A stretch of DNA of 64,000 nt from Patagioenas fasciata (taxonomy: Eukaryota; Chordata; Aves; Columbiformes; Columbidae), in assembly GCF_037038585.1 (NCBI RefSeq), contig NC_092541.1:1497445-1561444 (forward strand), in the 5' to 3' direction. Below, in pieces: positions 23,274 through 38,200 of the stretch. Both the position numbers and the translations under genes were made by a program. Positions within the stretch are counted from its first letter, which is position 1. Each line of letters begins with the position of its first letter. A model generated the notes under the pieces. The model made no database searches. It saw only the letters and a program-made list of their open reading frames with translations, and was not told the origin of the DNA.

Positions 23274-26200
23274 ATGTCAGCCAAAGCCATCTCCGAGCAG
23301 ACGGGGAAGGAATTCTTGTATAAATACATCTGCACGTCCTCCGCCATCCAGAACCGCTTCAAGTATGCGCGAGTCACCCCCGACACTGACTGGGCACGGC
23401 TCACCCAGGACCACCCGTGGCTGCTGAGCGAGGTAAGGAGAGCGATTTGCCACCTTCTCAAAGCTCTTCTCGCTGTGCTGCTCCCTGTCGTGCTGCAGAA
23501 CCACACTCCGGCTCGCTCTCGAAGGCCTGATCGCTGCTGCTGCTGCTCTGCAACATTCACGTGCAACACTGATGAAGAAACAAGGCTGTAGTTTCACCTT
23601 CTGGGGGAGCTGATTATAAAATCCTGTGAAATACAGGAGCAGAGAAATCTGCAGACAAGAAACCTCTAATAATGGCAAAGTAAACGAGGCTAATTCAGCA
23701 AGAGTCTCTTGAAATGTCAGTCCCTGTTCCCAAACCCTTTCTGAAGTCATGGAACACTTTCTCCACGGCTGCCTTTAACCTTCTGTTAAACCTCCTGTTC
23801 AGGTTTCCTCCACCCAAGCAAAATGTCAGGGAACACTTCAAGATCTTTTATATCTCTTTGTGTTCCATAGCCATCCACTTTCTGTAGGGCACACATATCC
23901 AGAGCTCTTTTCATTAGTTGTCCAACCTGGCCCCTTTCCAGTGGTTAATTACATTAAGTCATTGGTTGGTAGAACATGAATGTTCATGGTCATTTATGGA
24001 CTTGACTGATAGCCCTGCACTAAGTAATTAAATGTTCCATACTCGAGTGCATGAGTGAATTGCTGGAAGATACTGGCAGTGCTAAAAAGCCTTGCAGAGA
24101 GGCAGAAGGGAGTGAGGGTGCTGTCTGTCCCTAAGGCAGAGCTCTGTAGCGCTAGAAGGGGCTGCAGGGTCCGAGAGACTGAAGAAATCCTGCAGGGACA
24201 CGTGCTGTCCAGAATGTCCTGAAGTCTTTGTTTTGCAGTCTACGGAGAATCAGTTGATCCAACTCACTTTCTAACGCTTCTTTCTTTTAATCCCTCTCAT
24301 ACGATGTTGTAGCGTTTAGTGGTGAAGCCAGATCAGCTAATCAAGCGACGTGGGAAGCTTGGGCTGGTTGGAATTAACCTCACTCTGGACCAGGTGAAGG
24401 TTTGGCTCAAACAGCGTCTGGGCCGAGAAACCACGGTGAGTGCCACCCTAGCACCAAATAAATGACATGTTTGTTCTGTCTTTTCTCTCTACTTACATGA
24501 CAGGAGCTGCTTCACAGGTATTTCTCTTGCTTACGGTGGTTTAAAATGCATGTTACGCTGATGCCCAAGCGAGTGAGAAGCTGTCCCACATGTGAACTTC
24601 CCACTGGTCCATGAGCACTGATAAATGGCACAGCTTGGTGCTCCCTGTTACCATCGCTGGGTTGGGTCTGTGTGGTGGGAGCTCGGCAGGAACTGGTACC
24701 ATTTTGAAAACCCCTTCTGCATTTGATAGCTCAGATGCTTTCTTGTTGGCACAGCTGCTTCACCGTAAAACCCCAGGCAGATTTAACAAGACAAGTATAA
24801 AAGCTGTCATAAAATTGTCCTCTTATTGTAGCCAGCAGTGTGTTTTGGCTGATGACTGAGTGTTACTTCAAGTCCTTATTTTAACTCGGTGCTGGCTTGT
24901 AATATTTCTTCTCTTGGGAATGATGCTGCGATGCTAATGATAACGAAACGCCTGCCATCCCAGCTGCTGTGTTTTGGGAACTGATAAAGTTCTGATGCCT
25001 TGGTCCTGTTGAGATTGATTTGCTGCTGGCTCCAGCACCACATTGTGCCAGGGAGGAGTAGCAGGGAATGCATCTCATGTGCCTGCCCGTCAAAGCCAGG
25101 GATGCTGAAATCGCTTCTCTAGCACAATACAAAGGCAGGACTGTGCCAAGGGCTTGGGACCAATGATGTCTGCTCATAAATGTGGATATTGGACAAGCAT
25201 TTATTGGTGTTTGTCTTGTTTTCTGCCTACAGATCGCTAATGCTAAGGGCATCCTCAAGAATTTTCTGATTGAACCCTTCGTCCCTCACAAACAGGTTGG
25301 TAGAACAAATAAAGCATTAAAAAAAGTGCTTTTAAATCTCTTGCATGTGGCTTGGATGGATTGATATAGCGGAGAAAGCAGAAGTGTGAGCTGCTCGTGT
25401 TTGTGCCTGGGTCTCTGCAGGAGGAAGAATTCTATGTGTGCATCTACGCTGCTCGGGAGGGAGATTACGTGCTGTTCCACCACGAGGGGGGTGTGGATGT
25501 GGGAGACGTTGACGCCAAAGCTCAGAAGCTGCTCGTGGCGGTGGATGAGAAGCTCAGTGAATCGGATGTAAAGAAACATCTCCTGCAGCATGCACCAGCA
25601 AACAAAAAGGAGTAAGTAGAGATGCCCAGTTCTGGGTGCAGCCAGACAACCAAAAGCTGCTCTCCTTTATTTCAGTGCAGCATCCCTTCGCTCCGTTCCA
25701 CCCCAAAGCTTGCTCTCCTGCCTTTCTTGCTGCTCTCAAGAATATGCTGTGCATCCTAAATCCAAGTCCTTTGACCTTATCCAAACCTCTTGTAAAACTC
25801 AAAATAAGTGTTCATAGTGTTTTGAGCCTTCACTTGACAGGAGCACTGACTCAGTCTGCTGACGTCTCGACCTCTGAGATGTTGGAGACGTACTGAATAT
25901 TGATCCTTCGTGCCAGCATAGAGGAGTTTTGGGTTATTTAGTAGAGACAGTGATAAGATGTGACTCTGATTGCTAATTCAGAGAAGTATTCTACTTCACT
26001 CTGGCCTGGTCTCAGAAGGAATTCTCTTGCTATTCCTACGCTTGCTGCCAGCTTGTCTCTGGATCTCCAAGCTGCTCTAGATCTCCAAGCTGCTCCTGCA
26101 TCTCCTTTAATTAGATGCTTGTAGCTAGTTATCTTAATATGAGTCACGATCTCTCCAAACATAACGTAATCACTGCTGGTGTTGTTTGGCACTGAGGGGC

Positions 26201-29200
26201 TGAAGACGCCTGTCACTGATATAATTGACTGGAGTCTCTTTCCCCATCCTAGCCAACGAACCTTAGTTCTCACAAAGATGTGTATCTGACAGAGCCGAGG
26301 ATGCGTTTCTGTCTCTAGCTGAGATTAAACAGCCCAATGTCTATATGACAGTTGTGAGCAACTGTGCTCTCAGCAGAGTTTGGAGGGTAATTAAGATGAG
26401 TCATCAAGGTCTCCTTTCCTTGAGTCATCAGCTTAAGCTTCTTCCAGAGAAGATGAATGAGAAGGAAAGAAATTGATACCGAGTAGATTTGCTGCTAATA
26501 TAAATGAAGCAGAGCAGGCTGTGCTTTATATTTGGCTGCTCTAATGAACTTTGTTGAATTTTTTTTACAGTGTCTTGGCGAGCTTCATCTGTGGCCTGTT
26601 CAACCTTTATGAAGATCTATATTTCACATACCTTGAGATCAATCCATTAGGTAACAGATATTTTTTGGGAGCAGGACTTTCTGTTCTGGAATACTGAAAC
26701 GTGTACTTTAGCCTTCTCTGATTTATGTGATTCACAACAATATTAAGTGGCATATGCAAAAAAAAAAAAAGGTCCAAAAGTGGCTATGATGTGTCCTGGA
26801 GCCATTAGTTGAATGAATCCAAAGTGAGGGCTGCTGGCAGATGTTCTGTTATCGAATTGCTTGGTGGGAATGAAAAACCTCATTGAATGGGATGTTAAGT
26901 CAGGACTGAAGAACATAAAAATTGCTCTGTTGGACCAGAACAAAACAGGCACCTGAGCCAGGGCCTGGGCCATGGCCATGGTCACTACTTAGTTCTTAAG
27001 AGAACTCGCTGGGTTTGGTACATACAATTAAATGACTGATGTGGAAGAAGGGGGACAAAGGTGACCTCGCTTTTGTAATATGAGCTCTGCACGGTATCAG
27101 ATGTTATGAGTGAATCTGTAATGCATGTCTCTGTATATAACACAGATAACTCTGATATTTTTTATTCCTAAATGCAGTAGTGACTGATGATGGTGTCTAC
27201 ATCCTCGATTTGGCCGCAAAGATTGATGCCACTGCTGACTACATCTGCAAAGTGAAGTGGGGGGACGTGGAGTTCCCCCCTCCCTTTGGCAGGGAAGCTT
27301 ATCCTGAGGCAAGTACCAACTCCCCCTGGCCACAATCCCTCCATTGTGGGCTACAAGATTAATTCCTCATTGCTTGGACATCCATGGCATTGAGGTTTTC
27401 CTCTTGTGGGTGTTGTTGCTGTGTTTCAAGTACTCTGGCACTGAGCTGTGCAAACCTGTGTACAGGTTGCTGTAGCACCAGGACTTCTAACAGCCTCTGA
27501 ACTGCAGTTGTTTTTAGCATCCCTGTTTAAATGTTGTTTCGGTTCTTTTCTTTAGTTCAGAATTGACTTTTTAAATGGAGGCTTATATTTAATTTCATCC
27601 AGCGATGTGCCAGAGCTCTCTACTCGCGGTGTCTCCCTGACGGGGTCTGTCAGCACCATTTCTTGTTGGAGCGCTGGTTTCTGACAGCGTCGTGACAGCC
27701 GATGCTCCCGCGGTGTTTCAGTCACGGTTTGAGAGCAGAGCAGCAGTCGTGTGCAAAATCTGCACGTGAGGATGAATCCAGAGCACGTTAACATCTCTCA
27801 GACTTCAAAGTAAAAAGTTAAGGTGTTAACATACCTGTTTTCCCAAAAAGTGGTGACCAAAAAGAGGCCCACAGGCAAACTTCTTGTTTTTAAGTTAGAG
27901 ATGTCCATTCTGTCTCGAAATTCCCTGCTGGTTGCACAAATGCTGCTTCATCCCAAGCCCCCCAGCAGCTTTAAAAACTGTTGGAAGAAGAGCTCTCTCC
28001 TTAATTGTTCTGTGACTTATTTCAGGTGACTGTCCCGCCGTCTCCAAAGGGATTTCTGCCCTGGCTTTTTCATTTTAATAATTATAATTACACTTTTGTC
28101 GTGGCAGGTTTTTGTAACACAGCCAGGAAATCCATTTAGCCGTTTCTCTCCATGTAGCTTGCTGGATGCCAACACTTAACACAATTTGCTCTTAAAACGA
28201 TTAGTTTGGTTTTTGTCCCTTTGAATCATCCCCCCGCAATCACCATGAAGGTTATTATGGTGGTGTCTTTGAGAATCTTAATGAGCTGCCAGTGAAGTGC
28301 TGCACAACAGGGGAGCACGACCGCGGTACAGGAGCAGCACGTTGAGCCCGGCTGCAGCGCTCTCGGTAGTGATGTTCTTGGCGGCAGCACAGCCAGGGTG
28401 CGCAGCAATGGGTGTGGGGGGTTTTAAGTTCCCTCTGGTCTCAGTCTGCAGACAAGGTCAGAACTGAGAGCTTTCTTAGTTCAGATTCTGTGACTGTTGT
28501 ATGCGGAACCATGAAACCTGGGAGCTTCCTGGGCTGGGCGGTGGAGCAAAACACGGAGAGGCCGGTGTAGTTCAGCTGAGTGAGAAATAACCAACAGTTG
28601 GCCGCGTTTCCACGGGGTTTCATGTGCGAACAGGAAAAATCTGCTTTTGAATCTGTGCTCTACACATTAAGCAATATCAAACTTATTCATAGCGATCCCT
28701 TGTGGCTTCACCTGGGACAAGCAAGAGACAAGCCAGCAGGCCTTGAAAAGACAAGATATTCTTTGGAGGGTATAATGTGGTTTTTTTCCAATAAATAATC
28801 AAAATTTGAGCATAAGCGTGGGTTGATCCCCTTTGAATTTGTTACAGGAAGAATGGCACAAGCTGTCTCTATCCAGTTTCAGTGTTCTGTCTTGGAGAAC
28901 ACCTTACACCAATCGGTCCTGAGCCTGAGAGATGAAGCAGCATCTCTGTCCCTTACAAAACTGGTGTTTGTAGTTGTGCTTTCCCTTCAGCCGGAGTTGA
29001 GATTTGGGGGCTCTGAGTGTTCAAACAGGCCTGGCACTATGAACCCTCCGCTTTGGAAAAGGAGGATGCGGAAGGAAGCTGAATTTGTGCTGCTCTGTGT
29101 GCAGGAGGCCTACATCGCTGACCTGGATGCCAAGAGCGGAGCCAGCTTGAAGCTCACGATTCTCAACCCCAAAGGCAGGATCTGGACCATGGTGGCCGGC

Positions 29201-32200
29201 GGTGGCGCCTCTGTGGTTTACAGGTAATGGGGATGAGGTTTCCAGGAATGGGGGTGGATTTACAGAGCTGGAGGAAGATAATTGATGCAGCCTCTGGAAA
29301 GGAGACTCTCCTAAAGTGATCTTTCCCACACCAGGGCTGCTTGGGACCTCTTTGGAATGCAGATGCTGCGTGGAGTTCTTACTAATCTGTGGAACATGGT
29401 GTCCCTTAGAAATGATAACGTAATTCTAGGAGGTTGAGATATGGTTTCTTTTTGAGTTGGAAAGAAACAAGCTGGCTGAAAGCTGTTTGTGGTAATGCTG
29501 TTGCTGTGGTAGCCACAGAGTTCCCATCATATCTCAGAAGTAGAACAAGATTAATCGTGACTGGCACCAAGAGGGGAACAGCTTTGTTTTCAGCAGACAG
29601 CACCATTTCTGTTGCAAGTTCCTCTTTCCCAGGAATTCGGAATGCTGTATTAAGACCTTTACAGTGACTCAAATTATAACTGCTCTCTTAAATAAGTTAT
29701 CTTTTTTCTTTACAGTGACACCATTTGTGACCTGGGGGGTGTGAATGAACTGGCGAACTACGGGGAATACTCAGGAGCCCCGAGTGAGCAGCAGACCTAT
29801 GACTACGCTAAGACTATTCTGTCCCTCATGACACGAGAGAAGCATCCTGAAGGTAAGAGCTGCTGCAATTTCAAAGCTGTGTGCTGCATGTGGGGAAGAA
29901 AACTGAATAAATCCAGCTATTGCTATGCTGAGCTGTTAATGTACTGCTGCCTCGCAAGTGAAACAGGGGTGGATTTCTGTCAGCTCTTGCTTCAGGGAGA
30001 GGACCAGTGTGGCTCAAGATATTCTTGCTTGATACAGTGGTCTTATCTTCCAGGCTTTGCTAAACACAACTTACTGCCAGCTGCTGGCTGGTCTGAACAG
30101 CAGCGTTGTTTCACTTTGTCCTAAACTGCTTCATGACCTTATGTGTTCTTAAAACAGCTGATGTTTCTTCTCCTAGGTAAAATCCTGATCATTGGAGGCA
30201 GCATCGCTAACTTCACCAATGTAGCTGCCACTTTTAAAGTAAGTGACTATTCGGAATTATCAGCAAATGCCCACAGTCATCACAACCCTAGACCGTTCTC
30301 CCCAGTTCGCTGTTGTGCTGGGGCTGACACTTCATCCCTGCCAGGAGTTCGGGAGATGATGGGGCAGGGTAAAAATATCAGGCAGCCCAGCTCACCCATC
30401 CTGTTTGTTTTAGGGCATTGTGAGAGCAATTAAGGATTACCAAAGCCCTCTGAAGGAGCACGAGGTGAGGATCTTTGTGCGAAGAGGAGGCCCGAACTAC
30501 CAGGAAGGTTTACGTGTCATGGGAGAAGTTGGTAAGTACCTTCCATAAGTTTTGGTTTTGCATCTTGTTTCTTCCACCTTCTTTCTCTTGAGCCTTCTCA
30601 AGCCGAAGTGCTTCATTTTGGCGCAAAGCTCCTCTTTTTCTCCCCAAAATGCGGAGTATTCTTGTATGCACACGCAGGGAAGACCACCGGGATCCCCATC
30701 CACGTCTTTGGCACGGAGACGCACATGACGGCGATTGTGGGCATGGCGCTCGGCCACCGGCCCATCCCCAACCAGCCGCCGGCCGCGGCGCACACCGCCA
30801 ACTTCCTCCTCAACGCCAGCGGCAGCCCCTCGGTGGGTCCCTTCCCTTCCCCTCCTCCTGGCTCCAGGCCTCACCTGCCATGCTGGCCCATTCTGACTTA
30901 ACCTCTGACTCTTTCAGACTCCGGCGCCGAGCAGAACGGCCTCCTTCTCTGAGTCCAAATCGGATGATATAGCTCCGGCCAAGAAGGCAAAACCGACAGC
31001 ACCTCTTGGTAAGTCCAGTGTTGGAAGTGACTGGTGGCGCTTCTGCTTCGAAAGACAGAATGTGGACTAGACCAGTGCTTTTTCTGGATATCAAGGGAAG
31101 CCATTTTGTGGTACCCATCTATCTTTTTGAATTGCGTATGAGCCAATAGCACAAAAAGTGACAAAATTCTCTGACTCACCTTGAGTACTTTTAGTTGCCT
31201 TGATCTGGGTTGTTCCTTTGAAGGCAACAGCTCGAAGCTTTGAAGGCAGCTCTTTGGTTGTATTTATTGGAGGCTTCACTGGATAAGAGGTACATGGGGA
31301 TGAAACAACAGCAGAATTGGGCAGGTACAGAATGTGGTAACGTCCTGGTCTCATCCCTTGGGTGTGAGGAGGTAGTGGCCTCGTTTACAACAGTGTGACA
31401 TGATGACAGCAAAATTAGATCGGTGAAACGCACCACAAACCCCACTACTGCTCTCTTAATCATTGCGTGCAGAATTCTGCATGAGAAACGCTTCAGAAGT
31501 ACATTGCAAATCCGAGCTGTGCAACGAGCTGTCAGCTGAACCCGAAATGTGTTTGTGCTGGGGTAAGCAAAAAGTTTTTAGACGGCAAAATGCCAAAGGT
31601 TATTTCCAGCTATTTGGAGAGGAAGAACAGTGGAGGGTGTCCCTGTCCCTTTGTTGTTTAACAAAAGCAAACCCAAAAGGCCTGAGCGCCGGGGGAGGAG
31701 GGAAGCGGCCGTACCCCACTGCAGGCGCCGGCCTTCAGCTTGTTGCATGAGTGATTCTCTCTCCAACAGATTCAGTCCCGGCTCCCAGCCCTGGCTCAGG
31801 TAGGCCCCGTGTGATTAGCTGAGTGTTTGCTCTTACTGGCAGCTGACGTTCTTAGTTCTTGGTTTTGTTGCTGGTTTTTCTCTCCAAAGGTTTGCAGTGT
31901 TGTTTGGTCCTTCCTTCCTGCCCAGCATATTTAGCTGTCACCATATGAACTTTACCTGGTGTTTTTCAGATCACATATTCCTTTGCACCAAATAATTATT
32001 CTTTCTGGGGGAAAAAGGGACAGGTCTCAAACTTTTTCTTTCCTTCTCCCCACAGTCATTAGGGAGAAAAGCAGATCCAGGCATATCGTGAGAAGCTCTT
32101 TGCTTTCAAAAGAAGGAATCGCTAACCATACCTGATAACTGGCGTTTTGTTTCAGAGGGAAACACAATAGTGCAGGTGCTGTGCTCAGGAGCCCTGAAGG

Positions 32201-35200
32201 GCACAGAAAAGTCACTGCAGGAACTAAATGTTCTTCTTGCATTATCAGTTCAGCAAAGCATTAGAGCTTGTGCTCAGCGGAGTTACAGGGACTTCAAGCA
32301 CTCTCTTGAGCTCAGTGCTGGATGAGAATAAACTGCAGAATTAGGGTCAGAGCAGAGATTTCTGAAGGCCAAAAGAACAGTACCCTGGTTGATCCCCAGT
32401 GCTGTTTACCTTTTGATTCAAAGCCAAAAAGAAATGAGCTGTAGACTGAGTTGGGATCAGCAGTTGGATCAGCTCTGAGTTCTTAGAGTTGTTAAATGAA
32501 CTGTGCCTGGAGTCACAGGAAGGAGCTCAGGGCTTTGCTGTGACAAGTGGTGCAAACACACTTTAAGCAAACAGCCCATCCTCAGTAGCTGAACTGTTGC
32601 CTTTTCTTTGACTCTGTCCCCCAAAGCCAAGCTTTGGGCTGTGTATAAACTCTTGGAGCCGTCAGGCTTGTGTTGGATTTTGATCATTAAAAAAAGCAAA
32701 ACTAAAAGTGAAAGCTGAGCGTGTAGAGCTCCTTTGCTTTCTCCGTCCCTCCCATTTCCTGCTTTTATTTCCTATCATCCTACCGTGATGCTCTGACAAG
32801 TGTAAGAGGCGAACTTGTGGTTCTTGCAGACTGCAGGCCACATGCAAAGAAATAAACAGAGTTCAGAGTTCCCTTCCTCTTCAGCTTTGCAGAATAAAAC
32901 TACCTGGAGGAACATGAAAGGCCAATGTGAGAAGAGGCAGTTTGCACTTCTGAGCTCCCCACTGCCCCTCTGTGTGAAGCCCCAAACCTGGCTCTTGTTC
33001 CAAATCTGGGGACGGGGGATGCTGCTTCATCTGCAGCTTCTTCCCGAGTTTGGACAGTGTGGCCACTGCATCCCACAGCTCACCGGTTGGGTTCTGTTTG
33101 AAGGGAGGGGAATAAGCTTCTCTGGGAGACTTGCGGCAGACATTTGGCAAAGTTGTAGCTTCTGTCTTGCACAGATGTACACGTTAAATGTGTTCTGGTG
33201 TGGTTTTTTCCCCCCCTCTCTCTGAGCAGGTAAAGCTACAACCCTGTTCAGCCGTCACACCAAAGCTATCATTTGGGGGATGCAGACGCGGGCCGTGCAA
33301 GGAATGCTGGATTTTGATTACGTTTGCTCGCGGGATGAACCTTCAGTAGCTGCCATGGTTTATCCATTCACGTAAGTAGCCTGTGCTGACTGTGTTATTT
33401 TTGTTTCCCTCAAAGCCTTCTGTGAGCTTCCTCCTCGTCCAGTCTCCGCTGTTCTCTAGCGTAGCTCTGCCCTGGTCTACGTCTCTGCTTTAACACCTTC
33501 TCCTGTGCTCCCTTCCACCATCAGGTTGGCTCTGTAGGCTGCTTCTTGTTCCCCCCCCCCCAAACCATTGATTTTTGGGCTGCTCTGTTGAAACAGCTGA
33601 ATGTTAGCCACAGAATTTAAGTCCTGCTTAATGCTCTTCCTAAAAGTGTCCAAATTCTGTTCGTTCACTCAGCAGTGAGGAGGTTGGGCTTTCCTTAACA
33701 GGCCACTGGCTTAGCAGAGGCAGCGAGGCTAGGTCAGGTTTCTTCCCCTCCAAATATGAGCCAGATTGGAGCAGCTCTGCGAACAGACTAAAGCAGTCTG
33801 TCGCATAGCCAAACAACCTTTAAAAAGAATAAAATCCTCTTTTTGTTCTTACCTATAGTGGCAGTTTCGTAGCAGACAGGCGGTGTGCAGACCCTTCAGT
33901 GGGACAGGGTTCTCTTGTGGTATTTGCCTGCTTTTCCCTTATCCCCACAGCTCATGGGGATGAGAGGGGCTGTTGGGTGTTTCAAATTGTCCTCAGAAGA
34001 AACCTCCAGAGCACAGAAGCTGTTCTGTTAATGTACCTTATGAGTGTGGGGGGCTCTCCCTGTGGAACAGGGCAGGTAGCAAGGAGGAAAGGAGAGGCTG
34101 GCTGGCCTGCTGCTGAGACTGCGAGAGGGGAGCCCGTAAAGGCAGGAGGTTCCTTTGATTTCTGTGGTATTTACAGACACCCAGGATAGCTGATGTCTAA
34201 TCAGCCTCTGTCCCGCAGAGGCTCTTGACGATTAAGTGCCTTGTGCTGTTAGTCTGCGGCTCTGATGATAATTGCAGCTCTGTAATACCCTTCTCAGCAC
34301 GCGCAAACCTCAGGGGACTAAAACAGAGCTCAGGCGTAGGTGAGTGGCAGCCCCTCGCAGTGTTGCAGTTGTTTAATAAAGAAAAAGCAACGGGGATTAA
34401 AAGTTTCAGGCTACCTGTAATTATCTGGTTCTGCTTGAGCTTTTAGAGCAAGCCAAGTCGGCAAAACCTGGAATGTTCTGTTAAATATATGGGAACACAG
34501 CAAATATCGCTACACCTCTAACATCTGAGCAATGCAGACTTGGATGAAGTTCCAGTCAAAGCATCTACTGTGTAAAAAGGCCAACAGCTGGAGTGAAAGT
34601 CTCCTTTGCATCTCCCGCCATGCAGGGCAGGGTGGGCAGGGGCTCGCTGTAGGAGACCTGGAAAGCCCATCCGTTGCTGTCCCGGCTGTTCGCTGCAGAT
34701 CCTGGTTTCCTCTTCCCCCAGACTTGTTCCAGCCCAGTAATGCCGCTTCGCATGCACCTCGTTCATGACTCTTTCTGTGCCTCATTCTGTCTTCCAGCTT
34801 GGAGTAGAATTGAGGCTCTGGTAACTTCACTGTGGGAGAGCTAATTCATCTTGCTGGATGCCTCTGTCCCCATTAGCCCGTCTCCTTCCATATGCTGCTC
34901 TGTTCTATACTCTGAAGAACCTTCTGCTGTTAGTATGGTCCCTCCCCATGTACGCTCACTCGCTAGTGAGTGTCTCCCAGTCAGTTTTGATGTCTGAGAT
35001 GTGGGGTTTGTAAACCCCTCTGTCTGCATGCACTGTAGCCCTTTGCCTTGCCAGTAGCCCTGAGAGTCAGGGCTTTTTCACCTTCTCCTCCATAGTGGTG
35101 ACCACAGGCAGAAGTTCTACTGGGGCCACAAAGAAATCCTGATCCCGGTCTACAAGAACATGGCAGACGCCATGAGGAAGCACCCGGAGGTGGATGTTCT

Positions 35201-38200
35201 CATCAACTTCGCGTCTCTGCGCTCTGCTTATGACAGCACGGTTGAAACCATGAATTACCCACAGGTGAGCGAGGGATCTGGAAGAAGCCCAGGACATAAA
35301 GACCTTGTCAGCAGGGCACCAGCGTTGCTTAAACCGTGATGGCATCGAGTCTTCGACTTGGTAGATAAATACCTCAATTCTAACTCTAAGGAGGATACTG
35401 GAGTTGTGTCGCAAATTCTAATGACAGACTGAAAATTCATGCAAGAGGAAGTTGGTGGGGTTTTTTTGCAGTAGTAGTGTAGGGTATTAACGGTTTGATT
35501 CATCTCGATGCAGATCCGCACCATTGCCATTATTGCCGAGGGCATTCCAGAGGCCTTGACACGCAAACTGATCAAGACAGCTGATAAAAAAGGAGTCACT
35601 ATCATCGGGCCTGCAACTGTAAGAACTGGGGGTCTCTTTCTCCTCTTGTTCATCTCCAGATCACCTTTCTCTGAAGGATAAAGCATATCCTACAATCCAT
35701 TTTGTCTCTAGTCACACCAAATGCACATTAGTTCCTCGTTTTAAAGTCGTGTTACTGTCTTTTTTTGTTTGCCTGAAGGCTGTCTAACAGAAATCTCCCT
35801 AAGTTTTATGTATATTTTAAAGGGCTTTATGTGTTTCTCATTTTCTCGCAGGTTGGTGGGATCAAACCAGGTTGCTTTAAAATAGGCAACACAGGAGGCA
35901 TGCTGGATAACATTTTAGCATCCAAACTGTACCGTCCTGGCAGCGTGGCTTACGTTTCGCGGTCCGGAGGAATGTCCAACGAGCTCAACAACATCATTTC
36001 CCGAACCACCGATGGGGTCTATGAAGGGGTGGCCATTGGAGGAGACAGGTAGGAGCTTCCATCTTCAAAAGACACATTTTTTAAGTCAGTCAGCAAAAGA
36101 ATCGTTTGTAATTTGGAGGAAGAAGGGCAGGTTGGCTGTTACTTTTTCTTCTTTCAGAAAAGTTTGGAATAAATTCCATTTCTACTCTTTTTCCCCTGTG
36201 TTCCACCCAGATATCCTGGTTCGACTTTTATGGATCATGTCTTGCGTTATCAGGATACTCCGGGAGTGAAAATGATTGTAGTGCTTGGAGAGGTGAGACC
36301 AGTTCACTCCTATCTGAGCAATACCCAAGTGTTTTGTTTTGGGAGCATCTGACCTGTCTACAAGGATGTTAAATAGCAGCTACAGCTAAATAGCAGCTAC
36401 TCATGCTGTTCTTGAATGCCTGAATTCCTATTTCATGCTTCTTTAATTAAAAGAAATAGAGTGTATTCCACAGACAAGCATAGTCCCTCCTACTTAAATA
36501 AAAAATATCACATAAGGAGGGTTTGTTCTGAGAATTCAGCTGTCACTCAATGGAAAAGGAGAAAAACAAATCCAAGTTGTGCTTCCACGTGCATCTCGGA
36601 GCTGGTTTCTGCAAAAGTGCGAAGTTTTGAATCAGCTCAGCTCTTTCTTTCTGCAGATCGGAGGCACAGAGGAGTACAAGATCTGCAGGGGTGTTAAAGA
36701 AGGTCGTATCACCAAGCCGGTGGTGTGCTGGTGTATTGGTACTTGTGCCACCATGTTCACTTCAGAGGTAGGTGCAAAAATGGGGGCAAATGCATAAAAT
36801 AAGTATATATCCATGGCAAGGAGAAAAGCCAACTTCTTTTGCTGTGCCTAAACCTTCTGGAATTGCCAGTAGCAACTGAACATGGAGAAGTCAATAAATA
36901 TAAATGATAAAAGGTTTTTGTGCTTCTATGGCCTGGCAGTGGAGATTTCCAAGGGATTCTGTGTGCTTGGAAAGGGAGCCCAAAGATCTCAGGGAACACA
37001 ACAGGTTTCAAAAGCCACCCCCACCTGGAGTGGGAATGGGAAGGATCCATATGAAGGGGGGGGAATTTAGGGAGGCAGAAAATTGATGGAAAAGCCTGGA
37101 GTGATTACAGATCAGAAAATGCCCCGTGTATTGCAGTACTGACCACAGCTGGAACCAAGAGTTCTGTTAGCCAAAAAAAGGAGGCAGACGTGCAGTCACT
37201 GATATTCCTCCATCACCAGTTTCCCAGTCAGCTCTTCGCCTGCAGAGAGTGAAACAGAATGAACAACTCGTGTTCGTCACTGCTGTCTCTCCTCTTGTTT
37301 GTAGGTGCAGTTTGGCCACGCAGGAGCTTGCGCCAACCAGGCTTCTGAAACTGCCGTTGCAAAGAATCAAGCCTTGAAAGAAGCTGGTGTGTTTGTTCCA
37401 CGGAGCTTTGATGAGCTGGGAGAGGTCATTCAGTGAGTTACCCTAACAGGGCACCCTCAGCAGGGGGCAAAAACTGCTCAGGGCACTGATTCTAGCCTGG
37501 TAAAGGAATATATTCCTGCTTCAAGAAAACAACTTCTAATCATTCTGGGGTTTTAAGGTCTAGATTAAGATCACCTCACTTGTAGCTCTTAAAAGGGCTT
37601 AAATTAAGAAATGGATTCTCTCTCTAGGTCTGTCTACCAGGATCTTGTGGCCAAAAGAGTGATTGAACCAGCCGAGGAAGTGCCTCCTCCGACTGTGCCA
37701 ATGGATTACTCCTGGGCAAGGGTGAGCTGTGCTGCTTTAGCTGCTTTTTGGTTCCTTAGAAACGAGACGGGATGTTTGCTGTGATTCTGGATGCTTATGG
37801 CAATAAGGGTGTTGCCTTGAGGTTGTATCTCGTACTTTCTGTGTGAGCTCGCTGGCCTTGCTGGTTCCAGGCTGTGGAAGCTGCTCTGAGGACAAGTTTC
37901 AGGTGTTGTTTGACCACTCTGCTTCCTCCTGCCCTTTGCTTCTAATGTGGATTGTTTAAAATAGCATCTTGATGCTGCAATTTCAGGAGCTGGGTCTGAT
38001 CCGCAAACCGGCTTCCTTTATGACGAGCATCTGTGATGAGAGGGGTCAGGAACTGATTTACGCTGGGATGCCCATCACTGAGGTCTTCAAAGAAGAGATG
38101 GGAATTGGAGGGGTTCTGGGCCTGCTCTGGTTTCAAAGGAGGTGAGGCAGCTTTTGCGAAAGCTCCCAAATTCTTCAGCTTGAAGTTTTGCTTATTAATA

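Noticed and set aside
26058-26104. Short direct repeat (ctccaagctgctc) in ACLY intron sequence
   Set aside because: It is a two-copy duplication of about 20 bp without further structure; real but not informative.
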